From the NCBI GenBank assembly GCA_024639935.1, contig JAHEFZ010000001.1, positions 1 through 64,000 on the forward strand: 64,000 bases of DNA, given 5' to 3'. The translations under genes and the position numbers were made by a program. Positions 34,255 to 42,356 of this stretch are shown piece by piece. The notes below the pieces were generated by a model. That model was not told the DNA's origin, searched no databases, and worked only from the letters and a program-made list of their open reading frames with translations. Position 1 is the stretch's first letter; each line of letters begins with the position of its first letter. Source of the DNA: Microbacteriaceae bacterium. GTDB taxonomy: Bacteria; Actinomycetota; Actinomycetes; Actinomycetales; Microbacteriaceae.

Positions 34255-35115
34255 ATGAAGTCTGAGGGCGTCCCCGGATGGGTGTTCGCCGTTGCGGCCA
34301 TGGCCATTCTTCAATTCGCTGCAGCATTGACGACCCAGCTTTACCCTATCGTCGGCCCAGCAGGCGCCGGTTGGCTTCGGTTGGTGGGTGGGGCCGTGAT
34401 TTTTCTGGTTCTCGTGCGTCCCGATTTTCGGTCGTACGAGCGAGCGAACCTGCCACTCCTCGTCGGGTTGGGGCTCGCTACTGCTCTCATGACGATCTCG
34501 TTCCAATTCGCTGTTGCCACTATCGGGCTCAGCATGACTGTCCCGATACAGTTCCTCGGACCCCTCACCGTGGGCGTTTTGCGCGCCAAGAAACGAAGCC
34601 ACATTTGGTGGCCCGTGATCGCCCTTGTCGGGGTGGTCGGGGTCACTCAACCGTGGAAGGGGTCGATTGATCCGTGGGGTGTGATCTGGGCGCTTCTCGC
34701 AGCCTGTGGATGGGGGTTGTACATCGTGATGACCCAGGCCGCCGGTGACCGTGTTTCAGGTTTCCGCGCGCTGGCAGTGACAATACCGGTCGCCGCCATC
34801 GCCGCCACGTTCGTGGGACTTCCGTCGGCGTGGGGGCACCTTGACATACAGGTTGTGCTCGCAGGCTTAGCGCTCGGAATTCTGATGCCCGTCATTCCTT
34901 TTGCCCTCGAGCTCGTCGCACTTCAACGTCTAACGGCCGCAGCATTCGGAACGCTCGCAGCAGGCGAACCCGCCCTAGCAGCGATATTTGGTGTAACTCT
35001 TTTGGGTGAACGACTGGACCTAATCCAAGTCGTGGGCATCGGAATCGTCATTGTTGCTGCCGTCGCGGCGGAACGAACCGGAAAGCGGAACCTGAATGCC
35101 CTCGCCTCGACTTAA
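34255..35115 (+). CDS. EamA/RhtA-type exporter
   Basis: 286 residues from ATG 34255, ten hydrophobic segments in two EamA halves. The length and the motif pattern (LALGILMPVIPFALELVALQRLTAAAFGTLAAGEPALAAIFG, read here in short pieces) resemble RhtA-type threonine/homoserine exporters. A TAGTGT box ends seven bases upstream. Divergent from the amidase. Substrate is inferred only from subgroup resemblance. Confidence 0.82.
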   Translation: MKSEGVPGWVFAVAAMAILQFAAALTTQLYPIVGPAGAGWLRLVGGAVIFLVLVRPDFRSYERANLPLLVGLGLATALMTISFQFAVATIGLSMTVPIQFLGPLTVGVLRAKKRSHIWWPVIALVGVVGVTQPWKGSIDPWGVIWALLAACGWGLYIVMTQAAGDRVSGFRALAVTIPVAAIAATFVGLPSAWGHLDIQVVLAGLALGILMPVIPFALELVALQRLTAAAFGTLAAGEPALAAIFGVTLLGERLDLIQVVGIGIVIVAAVAAERTGKRNLNALAST

Positions 35116-35204
35116 GAGTGAGAGTTCATGCTGTATCCCTTTTGCTGATTCGCGCAGGGAAACCTTTTGCGCCTTTCATAGATTTGGGAAGTAACTTCTA
35201 GGTT

Positions 35205-35939
35205 ATGAACGACATTTTCGACACGGTGTCTGGTTTACCGGTTCACCCCCTGGTAATTCACTTCGTTGTTGTCCTCGTGCCGCTCGCAGCAGTGGGTCTA
35301 ATCGTGGGAGTAATGAACTCGGCTTTTCGACGTCGTTTCGCTCTCGCACAGGTGCTCATTCTCGCCGTGTCCGTGCCCCTGTCGTTTGTGGCGAAGGAAT
35401 CAGGCCAGTCACTTGCCGAACGAGTAGGCATCACCGAACGTCACGAAAGTCTGGGGGACATCTTTCCGCTCTGGGTCACGGTACTCGCAGTGGTTGCCGT
35501 CATCTGGTATCTACTCGCGCGCCGGGATAGCGCGACCGTCCTGCGGAAGATCGCCGGCGTGGCAGTGTTTGCCGTCTCCGTTGGCGTGATCTCACTGACG
35601 TTTCTCGTCGGACACTCTGGCGCCGAGGCGACGTGGGCAAAAATAATTGGGGCACCCTCGGGTCCAAACCCATCGGCAAGCACGCCGGCCTCAGGTACGG
35701 AATCGATAACGGTCGCCGACGTGAGTCGGCACCGCACTCCCGCCGACTGCTGGACCATCATCGACGGCGCAGTGTACGACATGACCCCTTTCCTGAATCA
35801 GCACCCCGGTGGTTCAGCCGCAATCGCGGGCCTTTGTGGTGTTGATGGGACAGCAGGTTTCCAGGCACAGCATGGCGGTGCCTCGGCGCCAAACGCCCAA
35901 CTCGAACAGTTAAAAATCGGAGTGCTCGCTGCTCCTTAG
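35205..35939 (+). CDS. DUF2231 membrane domain fused to cytochrome b5-like domain
   Basis: 244 residues. Residues 1-145 are a four-helix membrane domain of the DUF2231 type (VHPLVIHFVVVLVPLAAVGL with a conserved His pair). After a Ser/Pro/Thr linker (about 148-166) comes a cytochrome b5-like heme domain: CWTIIDGAVYDMTPFLNQHPGG gives the first axial His in HPGG and QAQHGG the likely second. The heme domain is predicted outside the cytoplasm. Inference: an electron-transfer or redox-sensing membrane protein. TAACTT lies seven bases before ATG. Confidence 0.85.
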   Translation: MNDIFDTVSGLPVHPLVIHFVVVLVPLAAVGLIVGVMNSAFRRRFALAQVLILAVSVPLSFVAKESGQSLAERVGITERHESLGDIFPLWVTVLAVVAVIWYLLARRDSATVLRKIAGVAVFAVSVGVISLTFLVGHSGAEATWAKIIGAPSGPNPSASTPASGTESITVADVSRHRTPADCWTIIDGAVYDMTPFLNQHPGGSAAIAGLCGVDGTAGFQAQHGGASAPNAQLEQLKIGVLAAP

Positions 35940-35982
35940 TCGAGTCGCGTGCGTGGAAGAACATCATGAACACGGGTGAACA

Positions 35983-36627
35983 ATGACCGTTATGCCGATG
36001 TTTCCGCTCAGTTCGGTGCTGTTTCCAGCAATGCCGCTGACGCTGAGAATTTTTGAAGAGCGTTATCTGAAATTACTCGGTGATCTGATGAGTGCCGATA
36101 CGCCAGAGTTCGGTGTCGTCTTAGTGTCGCGTGAATCGGACACCGGGGGAAACGAAAATCGCAAGGCAATCGGTACCGTTGCGTCGGTCACGGAAATCGG
36201 CACGACTGACGAATTCCTCGGGCTCGAGTCCTTCGGGTCACGTCGCTTTCGAGTGAATCATTGGCTTCCCGACGACCCCTACCCCATTGCCGACATCGAA
36301 TTCTTGCCCGACCTGACAATAGACGACAGTGTGATGCCCGCCCTCGCGCATCTCGAAACGCAAGTGCGAAAACTGCTTTCTCTTGCGAGCGAGTTTGGGG
36401 ATTTGCTCTTTGGTGCGGACATCGAGTTGAGTGACGAACCCATCAAAGCCGCGTGGCAATTGGCGGGGATCATGCCAATCGGCGAACTCGACCGACTCGA
36501 TTTGCTCGACTCGCAGTCCGCTGAAGAGTTGCTGGCCAAGACCTACTCAATCGCAACGAATGGAATCGAGACGGTGCGCGAAATGTTGGCGAGTAACGGT
36601 GAGTCCGGCGGGCTGGAAAATCGTTAG
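35983..36627 (+). CDS. Lon substrate-binding (N-terminal) domain protein
   Basis: 214 residues. MFPLSSVLFPAMPLTLRIFEERYLKLLGDLM and FGVVLVSRES, then GTVASVTEIGTTDEFLGLESFGSRRFRV, are the PUA-like Lon N domain standing alone without AAA or protease domains, a widespread stand-alone form in actinobacteria. Function unknown. It follows the cytochrome b5 fusion by 43 bases. Confidence 0.85.
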   Translation: MTVMPMFPLSSVLFPAMPLTLRIFEERYLKLLGDLMSADTPEFGVVLVSRESDTGGNENRKAIGTVASVTEIGTTDEFLGLESFGSRRFRVNHWLPDDPYPIADIEFLPDLTIDDSVMPALAHLETQVRKLLSLASEFGDLLFGADIELSDEPIKAAWQLAGIMPIGELDRLDLLDSQSAEELLAKTYSIATNGIETVREMLASNGESGGLENR

Positions 36628-36655
36628 ACGCACCAACCGTCGAACGGCACCCTGC

Positions 36656-37183
36656 CTATAGATCTGCGAGCTTCGGCCGATTGGCAAGATACTCGGCGAT
36701 ACCGGCCTTCCGTTCCTCTTCGTTGTAATACGCCACTTCGACGAGTTCCAGAGGAATCCCATCGGGGTCCTCAAAATACACCCAGCGCCAACCCGAGAGA
36801 ACTCCTTCGTCGACGACGTTCGGCGTGGAATAAAACTTGATGCCCTTCGCCGTGAGTTCCGCACACGCCTTTTCGACGTCGGGAACCAGGAAAGCCATGT
36901 GCATGGCGCCTAGATAGTTTTGTTGGATTGGTGTGTCGTTGTCCGCCGGGCGGTTTCCGTATTCAATCAATTCCAGAGTCGAGTTTTTGCCGACCCACAG
37001 AGAAACCTGCCGAAGCTTCGCGTTAGGGACATTCACGCCCTTGGACAGTTCGGGGCCTTCAAACCATGGGCTTGGCTCGTTCGAAAACTCGAGCCCGAGA
37101 AGGTCGTGATAAAAGTAAATCGACCTGTCGAGGTTCTTGACGATGATCGCTGTGTGGTGCACCGAATTGAGGCTCAGTGTCAT
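36656..37183 (-). CDS. VOC-superfamily protein (glyoxalase/dioxygenase-like)
   Basis: 175 residues from ATG 37183 with AAGGAG eight bases upstream. Two beta-alpha-beta-beta-beta modules: SVHHTAIIVKNLDRSIYFYHDLLG and MHMAFLVPDVEKACAEL, ending WRWVYFEDPDGIPLELVE. His in VHHTA and Glu in LELVE are typical metal ligands. Substrate unknown. A palindrome at 37215-37232 lies in its promoter region. Confidence 0.85.
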   Translation of the reverse strand: MTLSLNSVHHTAIIVKNLDRSIYFYHDLLGLEFSNEPSPWFEGPELSKGVNVPNAKLRQVSLWVGKNSTLELIEYGNRPADNDTPIQQNYLGAMHMAFLVPDVEKACAELTAKGIKFYSTPNVVDEGVLSGWRWVYFEDPDGIPLELVEVAYYNEEERKAGIAEYLANRPKLADL

Positions 37184-37214
37184 GGCGGCCAACTCCTTAA
37201 TGTCTGTTTCGTGT

Positions 37215-37232
37215 TCGGTCAACATTGACCGA
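37215..37232. promoter_or_regulatory. Palindromic site upstream of the VOC gene
   Basis: TCGGTCAACATTGACCGA has perfect 8-bp arms around two bases and lies 32-49 bases upstream of the VOC start codon. Its TTGACC, read on the minus strand, could be the -35 of the VOC promoter. Confidence 0.5.
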
Positions 37233-37390
37233 CTTGTAGCGAAATCCTACTGCCCGCGTTCGGGGTTCATCCGGAACGAGTCCCAGAGATGTCCACCGAG
37301 GTCTTCGAATCCCCACTAGAAAATGAATCCCACGTCCTCGGGGGCAGGGAGGAAATCGCGAGCGGTGCGACGTCGCTGTTCCCTCTGGCG

Positions 37391-37396
37391 TAGCCT
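37391..37396 (+). promoter_or_regulatory. -10 box, leaderless start of HNH-like gene
   Basis: TAGCCT ends six bases before ATG 37403. The rest of the 219-base gap from 37184 holds the palindrome above and nothing else I recognise. Confidence 0.45.
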
Positions 37397-37402
37397 CGAG
37401 AC

Positions 37403-37849
37403 ATGAGTGACATTACAACGACGGGCGAACGCGACAACTGGCTGTGTTGGTTGTGTGATCAATACGTTGACCCGGACGCGTCGGTCAATTCCGATCTTGG
37501 GCCGAGCGTCGACAGTTACGCGTCGACCAAGGCTAAGAAGGGAACTCCCGCGGTCGAGCGACTTGCGCACCGGGCGTGCAACACGATGAAGGGGAAGATT
37601 TCCCCTGTCGTTGCGTGGTCCCCCGACCTTTTCGTCGTCGACCCATCCCCGATTTTCGAGGCCGTTGAGCGCATTCGCGCCAAAGGCGGACGTGAGATCG
37701 TGGCACGGTGCCCCGACGAATCTGATGCGCGACAGGCGTCGGATTGGTTGCTCGATCGCGTCTCACGCCTCGCCCCAGACCTTGCTCTGGCAACACAGAT
37801 CGGCCCCGGTGGTGGGCAGTTCGTTCTCGCGTTGACGCTAAGAACATAA
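37403..37849 (+). CDS. HNH-like zinc-binding protein of unknown function
   Basis: 148 residues. CWLCDQYVDP (CxxC) followed about 40 residues later by LAHRACNTMKGK (H-x2-C-N) gives the zinc and HNH-type layout of small McrA-like nucleases, although the first catalytic His of HNH is not obvious. The C-terminal half (VERIRAKGGREIVARCPDE) is not recognised. No partner or mobile-element context, so a nuclease role is only a possibility. Confidence 0.6.
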   Translation: MSDITTTGERDNWLCWLCDQYVDPDASVNSDLGPSVDSYASTKAKKGTPAVERLAHRACNTMKGKISPVVAWSPDLFVVDPSPIFEAVERIRAKGGREIVARCPDESDARQASDWLLDRVSRLAPDLALATQIGPGGGQFVLALTLRT

Positions 37850-37861
37850 ACGAAAACCCCC

Positions 37862-37880
37862 GATTTCTCGAGGGATTTCA
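37862..37880 (-). terminator. Hairpin terminator, leftward
   Basis: On the minus strand CCCTCGA-GAAA-TCGGGGG followed by TTTTCG. It would end leftward transcripts from the MarR/membrane-protein pair, 120 bases beyond the stop at 38004. Confidence 0.55.
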
Positions 37881-37916
37881 ACTGTCTCAACCAGTTATCG
37901 GTCGGATTGCTCCGCC

Positions 37917-37943
37917 GCGGAAAATTCCCGATTCGAACGCCCC
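37917..37943 (+). repeat. Possible decayed attachment-site copy of the tRNA-Ser 3' end
   Basis: This segment matches 39496-39522 (3' end of tRNA-Ser, same orientation) at about 20 of 27 positions, including GATTCGAAC exactly. The pair brackets the AT-richer MarR/membrane-protein genes. Chance similarity to a tRNA T-arm is possible. Confidence 0.3.
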
Positions 37944-38003
37944 CCTTCAACCCTCGCAGCCACTGGAGTTGGCTAGTCGGAAACTAGTTTCTGCGCCATC
38001 TTT

Positions 38004-38933
38004 CTAGGCCGAGTTTCCGGATTTAGACCTCAGGTTGACTAGCGAAAATAGACTAAAGACCGCAGCAGCAACCAGAACTAGGGCGACGAAGCTTGTGATC
38101 GTCAGCGGGCCTGGTGATGAGAATGGCTCAGCCCTGAGTGCCTGCCACGTGACAATCCCAACGAATCCCAGATAAGTCAGGTTCCCCGTAATCAAGGTGG
38201 GTAGTCGAAGTGCGACGGGGAGTATGTGAGCCAAGGCAAGCAGAACTATCGCAACTTGAATTGAATGCAACCCAAAGAAGTGACCTACCCTGAGGTCTCC
38301 CGCTACCGTGCTCCAACCTAGGAAGGGAAGACCTGGACCGCCATCACCGGTTCCAACACTGTGAGCTCCAGCGATTCCCTGGAAACTTGCTAACTGGTTC
38401 GCAGTAGGGCTGGTCATAAGAAAAGCCAATGCCATTCCTATTGCGGTGTTGAGGCTTCCAAGCCCAAGCCCCAATCGCACTCCAGGGACTTGAGATTTTT
38501 CTCTAATTATCATGATGCTGAGGACCGAAGTTGCGATCAAGACCACTGAGATGAACATCGCCATCAATGACCAAATAGCGATGGCGAGTGGCGACGAGAC
38601 ATTGAAATGACTTGTCTCGCCAAAACCAGCTACCGCTGTAATGAGAATCAGCTCAATGGCGAGCGAAAATGTAATCACCGACCCTGCCATACGAACCCAC
38701 CGTGAGTACTTATGGATGAATGAACTTAGCCAGGAGTAGGTGATTCCAAAAATTGCAGCAGAAATAAAGAACTTGATGGGTTTCTCCCAGACAGAAACCC
38801 CTCCGAGAGTTCTATCGTCAAAAATCCAGAACAGCAACAGCACAACTGATGAAGTGGCCGAAATCACCGCCAGCCAGAAGAGGGGCTCATTGTGCTTTAG
38901 GCGTGATCTGTCAAATAGTTTCTCAGGCTGCAT
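38004..38933 (-). CDS. Polytopic membrane protein of unknown function
   Basis: 309 residues with about eight hydrophobic segments. N-terminal region KPIKFFISAAIFGITYSWLSSF and GHFFGLHSIQVAIVLLALAHILP contain conserved-looking charged and His residues within membrane segments. I recognise no named family. Base composition and codon choice are visibly more AT-rich than neighbours. Its start overlaps the end of the MarR gene by 11 bases, so it is the likely target of that regulator. Confidence 0.75.
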   Translation of the reverse strand: MQPEKLFDRSRLKHNEPLFWLAVISATSSVVLLLFWIFDDRTLGGVSVWEKPIKFFISAAIFGITYSWLSSFIHKYSRWVRMAGSVITFSLAIELILITAVAGFGETSHFNVSSPLAIAIWSLMAMFISVVLIATSVLSIMIIREKSQVPGVRLGLGLGSLNTAIGMALAFLMTSPTANQLASFQGIAGAHSVGTGDGGPGLPFLGWSTVAGDLRVGHFFGLHSIQVAIVLLALAHILPVALRLPTLITGNLTYLGFVGIVTWQALRAEPFSSPGPLTITSFVALVLVAAAVFSLFSLVNLRSKSGNSA

Positions 38934-39369
38934 TTCTTGACTCCTGGTTTTGAATCAAGATTGACTTGATTTGGCTAAGTGTCTTGTCAAGTTTCTCTAA
39001 GTCAACAAAGGCGGCGTGATCGAAGATAATTCTGAATTCCTCCTCCAGAAAGTCAGCTGATTGGGTGGCCAATATTTCACCCTTGCGGGTTAGTTTTAGA
39101 GAAAGGTTCTTGTCATTCCCGGATACCTTGGAAATCTTCAGAAAGTTTCGATCTTGAAACCAGGAGAGCCTTTGGCTTACTGCAGCTCTAGAAACCCCTA
39201 AGCATTCGGCTAAGTGACTTGGTGTCGGATTCTTCTGGCTCAGTAGGGTCACCAGAAACAGGAACTGGCTATAGGTGATATCAAAATTTGCCCGCAGCAG
39301 CCTATCCGCCGTCGAATTAAGCACATACACGAGCTCGTTTAGGGTGAAGGTGATTCGGCGTGAATTCAT
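38923..39369 (-). CDS. MarR-family regulator
   Basis: 148 residues. A winged HTH is visible in FLVTLLSQKNPTPSHLAECLGVSRAAVSQRLSWFQDRNFLKI, with MarR-like flanking helices. AT-rich compared with its neighbours. It is the first gene of a two-gene operon with the membrane protein, and an 11-bp inverted repeat spans its promoter, suggesting autorepression lifted by a ligand. Confidence 0.85.
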   Translation of the reverse strand: MNSRRITFTLNELVYVLNSTADRLLRANFDITYSQFLFLVTLLSQKNPTPSHLAECLGVSRAAVSQRLSWFQDRNFLKISKVSGNDKNLSLKLTRKGEILATQSADFLEEEFRIIFDHAAFVDLEKLDKTLSQIKSILIQNQESRNAA

Positions 39370-39375
39370 AAATGT

Positions 39376-39414
39376 AAGTTAACTACTTAACAAACTGATT
39401 GTCAAGTAGTTAAC
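39376..39414 (-). promoter_or_regulatory. MarR promoter and operator
   Basis: Minus strand: TTGACA (39400-39405), 18 bases, TAACTT (39376-39381), six bases to ATG 39369. Perfect 11-bp inverted arms GTTAACTACTT (39378-39388) and AAGTAGTTAAC (39404-39414) cover the -10 and -35 elements. Confidence 0.75.
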
Positions 39415-39496
39415 ATTAGTTTCAATAATCTACGTAGTTCAAGGAGATAGATAACCCGGTCTTATTCTGGCATTGACGGGGTTGAGGTTGCTCTGG

Positions 39497-39581
39497 CGGA
39501 GAATGGGGGATTCGAACCCCCGAGGGCTTGCACCCAACCAACTTTCCAAGCTGGCGCCATAGGCCACTAGGCGAATTCTCC
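39497..39581 (-). tRNA. tRNA-Ser, anticodon GGA
   Basis: The minus strand folds as a class II tRNA of 85 bases: acceptor GGAGAAT/ATTCTCC, anticodon loop TTGGAAA (GGA) on a CCAGC/GTTGG stem, a long variable arm and T-arm GGTTCGAATC. CCA is not encoded. Confidence 0.95.
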
Positions 39582-39656
39582 TGCGTTGCCATGGCAACTT
39601 CACAATCATATCGCTCACCCGGCACTGATTACCGCGCCTCGATGGCGCAGGGCGAG

Positions 39657-39662
39657 TAATCT
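39657..39662 (+). promoter_or_regulatory. -10 box, leaderless start of saccharopine-dehydrogenase-like gene
   Basis: TAATCT ends six bases before ATG 39669. Confidence 0.5.
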
Positions 39663-39668
39663 CAAGAC

Positions 39669-40949
39669 ATGCGAATCTTACTTGTGGGCGCCGGCGGTGT
39701 TGGCGACGCAATCGCCAAAATAGCTGCACGACGATCTTTCTACGAAACCATCATCGTCACCGACTACGACCCCTCTCGAGCCGAGCGGACCATCGACTGG
39801 ATTCGGGCCAAGCACGGCGCGTCGGTGGCGTCGAAGTTTGTCGCTGATCAGATTGATGCGTCGAAGCCGGATGTCATCGCCGAGGTCGCACGTCGCCACA
39901 ACGCGACGCACGTGATGAATGCCGTCGAGCCGAAGTTCGTTCAGTCGATTTTTGCTGGGGCGAAAGTGGCGGGTGCCAACTACCTCGACATGGCGATGAG
40001 CCTGTCCCTTCCCCACCCAACGAAGCCTTATTCCGAGACCGGCGTCAAGCTCGGGGATGAACAGTTCGCTGTCACCGATGAATGGGAAAAGGACGGGCAA
40101 CTCGCGTTGGTGGGAATCGGCGTCGAGCCCGGGATGTCGAATGTGTTCGCCCGCTACGCCGTCGACCACTTGTTCAGCGAGGTCGACGAACTCGGTACCC
40201 GCGACGGAGCGAACCTCGTCGTGTTTGACGACGACGGGAACGAAATTTTTGCCCCCAGTTTCAGCATCTGGACCACAATCGAGGAATGCCTCAATCCGCC
40301 CGTCGTGTGGGAGAAGGACCGCGGCTGGTTCACGACCGAACCGTTTAGCGAACCCGAGGTGTTCGACTTTCCCGAGGGAATTGGGCCGGTTGAGTGCGTC
40401 AACGTTGAGCACGAGGAAGTGCTGATGATGCCGCGGTGGCTTCCCGCGAAACGTGTGACGTTCAAGTACGGACTGGGCGATGAATTTATCGGCGTGCTGA
40501 AGACGCTTCACAATTTGCATCTTGATTCCATCGAGCCGATCCGCGTCCGAAGCGCAAACGGGCCGGTCGAGGTTTCGCCTCGCGACGTCGTCGCCGCAGC
40601 ATTGCCCGACCCCGCAACAATCGGTTCGCGCATGAAGGGCAAGACCTGCGCCGGCGTGTGGGTCACGGGAACGGGAACGGACGGTTCGCCGCGCGAGGTG
40701 TATTTGTATCACGTGTCCGACAACGAATGGACGATGGCGGAATATGACAGCCAGTGCGTCGTGTGGCAGACCGCACTCAACCCTGTTATTGCTCTGGAGT
40801 TGCTGGCGACCGGCCAGTGGGCCGGTTCAGGAGTACTCGGTCCCGAGGCGTTTGACGCCAAACCGTTCCTCGACTTGATGGCGGCACCCGAATCGGACGG
40901 CGGGTTCGGACAGACATGGGGACTTCGTGAAATGACCCCTCGAGGATGA
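39669..40949 (+). CDS. Saccharopine dehydrogenase family protein
   Basis: 426 residues. MRILLVGAGGVGDAIAKIAAR is a Rossmann NAD(P) motif, and HVMNAVEPKFVQSIFAGAKVAGANYLDMAM plus VGIGVEPGMSNVFARYA fit saccharopine-dehydrogenase/carboxynorspermidine-type reductases. With lysine made via the DAP route (asd and aspartokinase present), classical saccharopine degradation is not implied; the substrate is open. The stop overlaps the next start (ATGA). Confidence 0.85.
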   Translation: MRILLVGAGGVGDAIAKIAARRSFYETIIVTDYDPSRAERTIDWIRAKHGASVASKFVADQIDASKPDVIAEVARRHNATHVMNAVEPKFVQSIFAGAKVAGANYLDMAMSLSLPHPTKPYSETGVKLGDEQFAVTDEWEKDGQLALVGIGVEPGMSNVFARYAVDHLFSEVDELGTRDGANLVVFDDDGNEIFAPSFSIWTTIEECLNPPVVWEKDRGWFTTEPFSEPEVFDFPEGIGPVECVNVEHEEVLMMPRWLPAKRVTFKYGLGDEFIGVLKTLHNLHLDSIEPIRVRSANGPVEVSPRDVVAAALPDPATIGSRMKGKTCAGVWVTGTGTDGSPREVYLYHVSDNEWTMAEYDSQCVVWQTALNPVIALELLATGQWAGSGVLGPEAFDAKPFLDLMAAPESDGGFGQTWGLREMTPRG

Positions 40950-41845
40950 TTTCGCCACGCGTCGCGACGGCTGCCGACGCGCCGGCACTCGGACGATTCA
41001 TCACTGCGTCGGAAAAAGCGCTCGACGACGAAGCGGGAATTACGAGTTCGGACATGGCTGAACAGTTGATTCGGGGACTTTTCGACCCAAACGACGCGTG
41101 GATTTGGGAGACCGGTGACGGTGAAATCGTCGGTTTTCTGGGGATGAATCCGGACAGCCTCAAAAAAACTTTGTATACCGACGTTTATGCCGGATCAGAC
41201 ACTGTCGACGCGGGCGTCGATTTCGCAGTCAACGTGCTCGCACGAGACTTCCCCGAGTGGAAAGCTCTTCCCGGTGTCAATACCCGAGACACGTCGCTCA
41301 TTGACTCCTGGGGTCGGTACGGGTTCACCCCGATCCGAACCTACTGGCAAATGCGCGCTGTTTTGTCAGATCGCGCCTTCCCCGAAGTGCCCGACGGTTT
41401 CACAATGACGGGAGTCGATCTGGATTCCGACGACGAATTGAACCGCTGGCATCAGTTGCACCTGGACGCGTTCAGCGAACACTTCGGTTTTGTACCGCGG
41501 CCATTCGACCAGTGGCGAAAACTTGTGATGGAGAGCGTTGGAATGGACCCCACAGGAATTTTCCTTGTGCTGGATGGAGACGACGCTGTCGGGTACGTCG
41601 AAAGTTCGGACGAACTCGTCGACGACAATTTCGGTTTTGTCAGCCACATCGGAATCGCCAAATCTCATCGCGGTCATGGACTTGGCGAGTTCCTGTTGCG
41701 CCACGCCTGTGCGTACAGCGCGTCGAAGGGTTACGAACAGTTGGAACTCACCGTCGATACGGGAAATGAGACGGGGGCATTGCGTTTGTACGAAAAGGTC
41801 GGTTTCACCGCGCGATCGTCATGGCAGCAACTCGGTCGTCCCTAG
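40946..41845 (+). CDS. GNAT acetyltransferase with two GNAT-like halves
   Basis: 299 residues. The C-terminal half has the acetyl-CoA motif GIAKSHRGHGLGEFLLRHA and ELTVDTGNETGALRLYEKVGF; the N-terminal half (VATAADAPALGRFI, then an abbreviated fold) looks like a degenerate GNAT domain, the two-domain layout known from mycothiol synthase MshD-like proteins. It is translationally coupled to the saccharopine-dehydrogenase-like gene, so it may act on that enzyme's product. Confidence 0.8.
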   Translation: MISPRVATAADAPALGRFITASEKALDDEAGITSSDMAEQLIRGLFDPNDAWIWETGDGEIVGFLGMNPDSLKKTLYTDVYAGSDTVDAGVDFAVNVLARDFPEWKALPGVNTRDTSLIDSWGRYGFTPIRTYWQMRAVLSDRAFPEVPDGFTMTGVDLDSDDELNRWHQLHLDAFSEHFGFVPRPFDQWRKLVMESVGMDPTGIFLVLDGDDAVGYVESSDELVDDNFGFVSHIGIAKSHRGHGLGEFLLRHACAYSASKGYEQLELTVDTGNETGALRLYEKVGFTARSSWQQLGRP

Positions 41846-41870
41846 GGCGTTCATCACCTCACCGGCGATA

Positions 41871-41902
41871 AAAATCGGAGCGCCACCCGAAGGTGACGCC
41901 CC
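41871..41902 (-). terminator. Terminator of the rplJ-rplL operon
   Basis: Minus strand: 11-bp stem (GGGGCGTCACC/GGTGGCGCTCC, two wobble pairs) closed by a TTCG loop and followed by GATTTTTA, about 19 bases after the rplL stop. Confidence 0.85.
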
Positions 41903-41920
41903 GAAAGGGTAAGTCGAAAC

Positions 41921-42316
41921 CTACTTAAGCGTGACAGTTCCGCCGGCTTCTTCGATAGCAGCCTTTGCCTTGTCAGCGGTCTCTTTGTTGGCGCCTTCGA
42001 GGATGGTCGCAGGTGCGCCATCAACGAGTGCCTTTGCTTCTCCCAGGCCGAGGTTGGTGAGTGCACGGACCTCTTTGATGACCTGGATCTTCTTGTCGCC
42101 AGCAGCCTCGAGGACTACGTCGAACGAGTCTTTCTCTTCTGCGGCATCGCCGCCACCAGCGGCTCCACCGGCTGCGGGTGCAGCAGCGGCAACAGCAACG
42201 GGTGCAGCAGCGGTTACCTCGAATACCTCTTCAAACTTCTTGACGAAGTCCGAGAGTTCGATGAGCGAGAGCTCTTTGAATGCCTCAATGAGGGCATCTG
42301 TGCTGAGCTTAGCCAT
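41921..42316 (-). CDS. rplL: Ribosomal protein L7/L12 (bL12)
   Basis: 131 residues. The N-terminal helix pair, an Ala-rich hinge ([15 protein letters not shown]), and the conserved end [22 protein letters not shown]...[10 protein letters not shown] are unmistakable. Forms the ribosomal stalk that recruits translation factors. Follows rplJ by 40 bases with a good ribosome site. Confidence 0.98.
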   Translation of the reverse strand: MAKLSTDALIEAFKELSLIELSDFVKKFEEVFEVTAAAPVAVAAAAPAAGGAAGGGDAAEEKDSFDVVLEAAGDKKIQVIKEVRALTNLGLGEAKALVDGAPATILEGANKETADKAKAAIEEAGGTVTLK

Positions 42317-42356
42317 GATTGTCTCCTTGTTTTTGGGTTTGTCAAAAACGCGCTAG

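Noticed and set aside
37300-37320. Second tRNA T-arm-like fragment (CTTCGAATCCCCAC)
   Set aside because: Too short, no acceptor or anticodon arms nearby, probably chance.
39439-39729. Open frames across the tRNA-Ser region
   Set aside because: They overlap the tRNA and show no protein-like composition.
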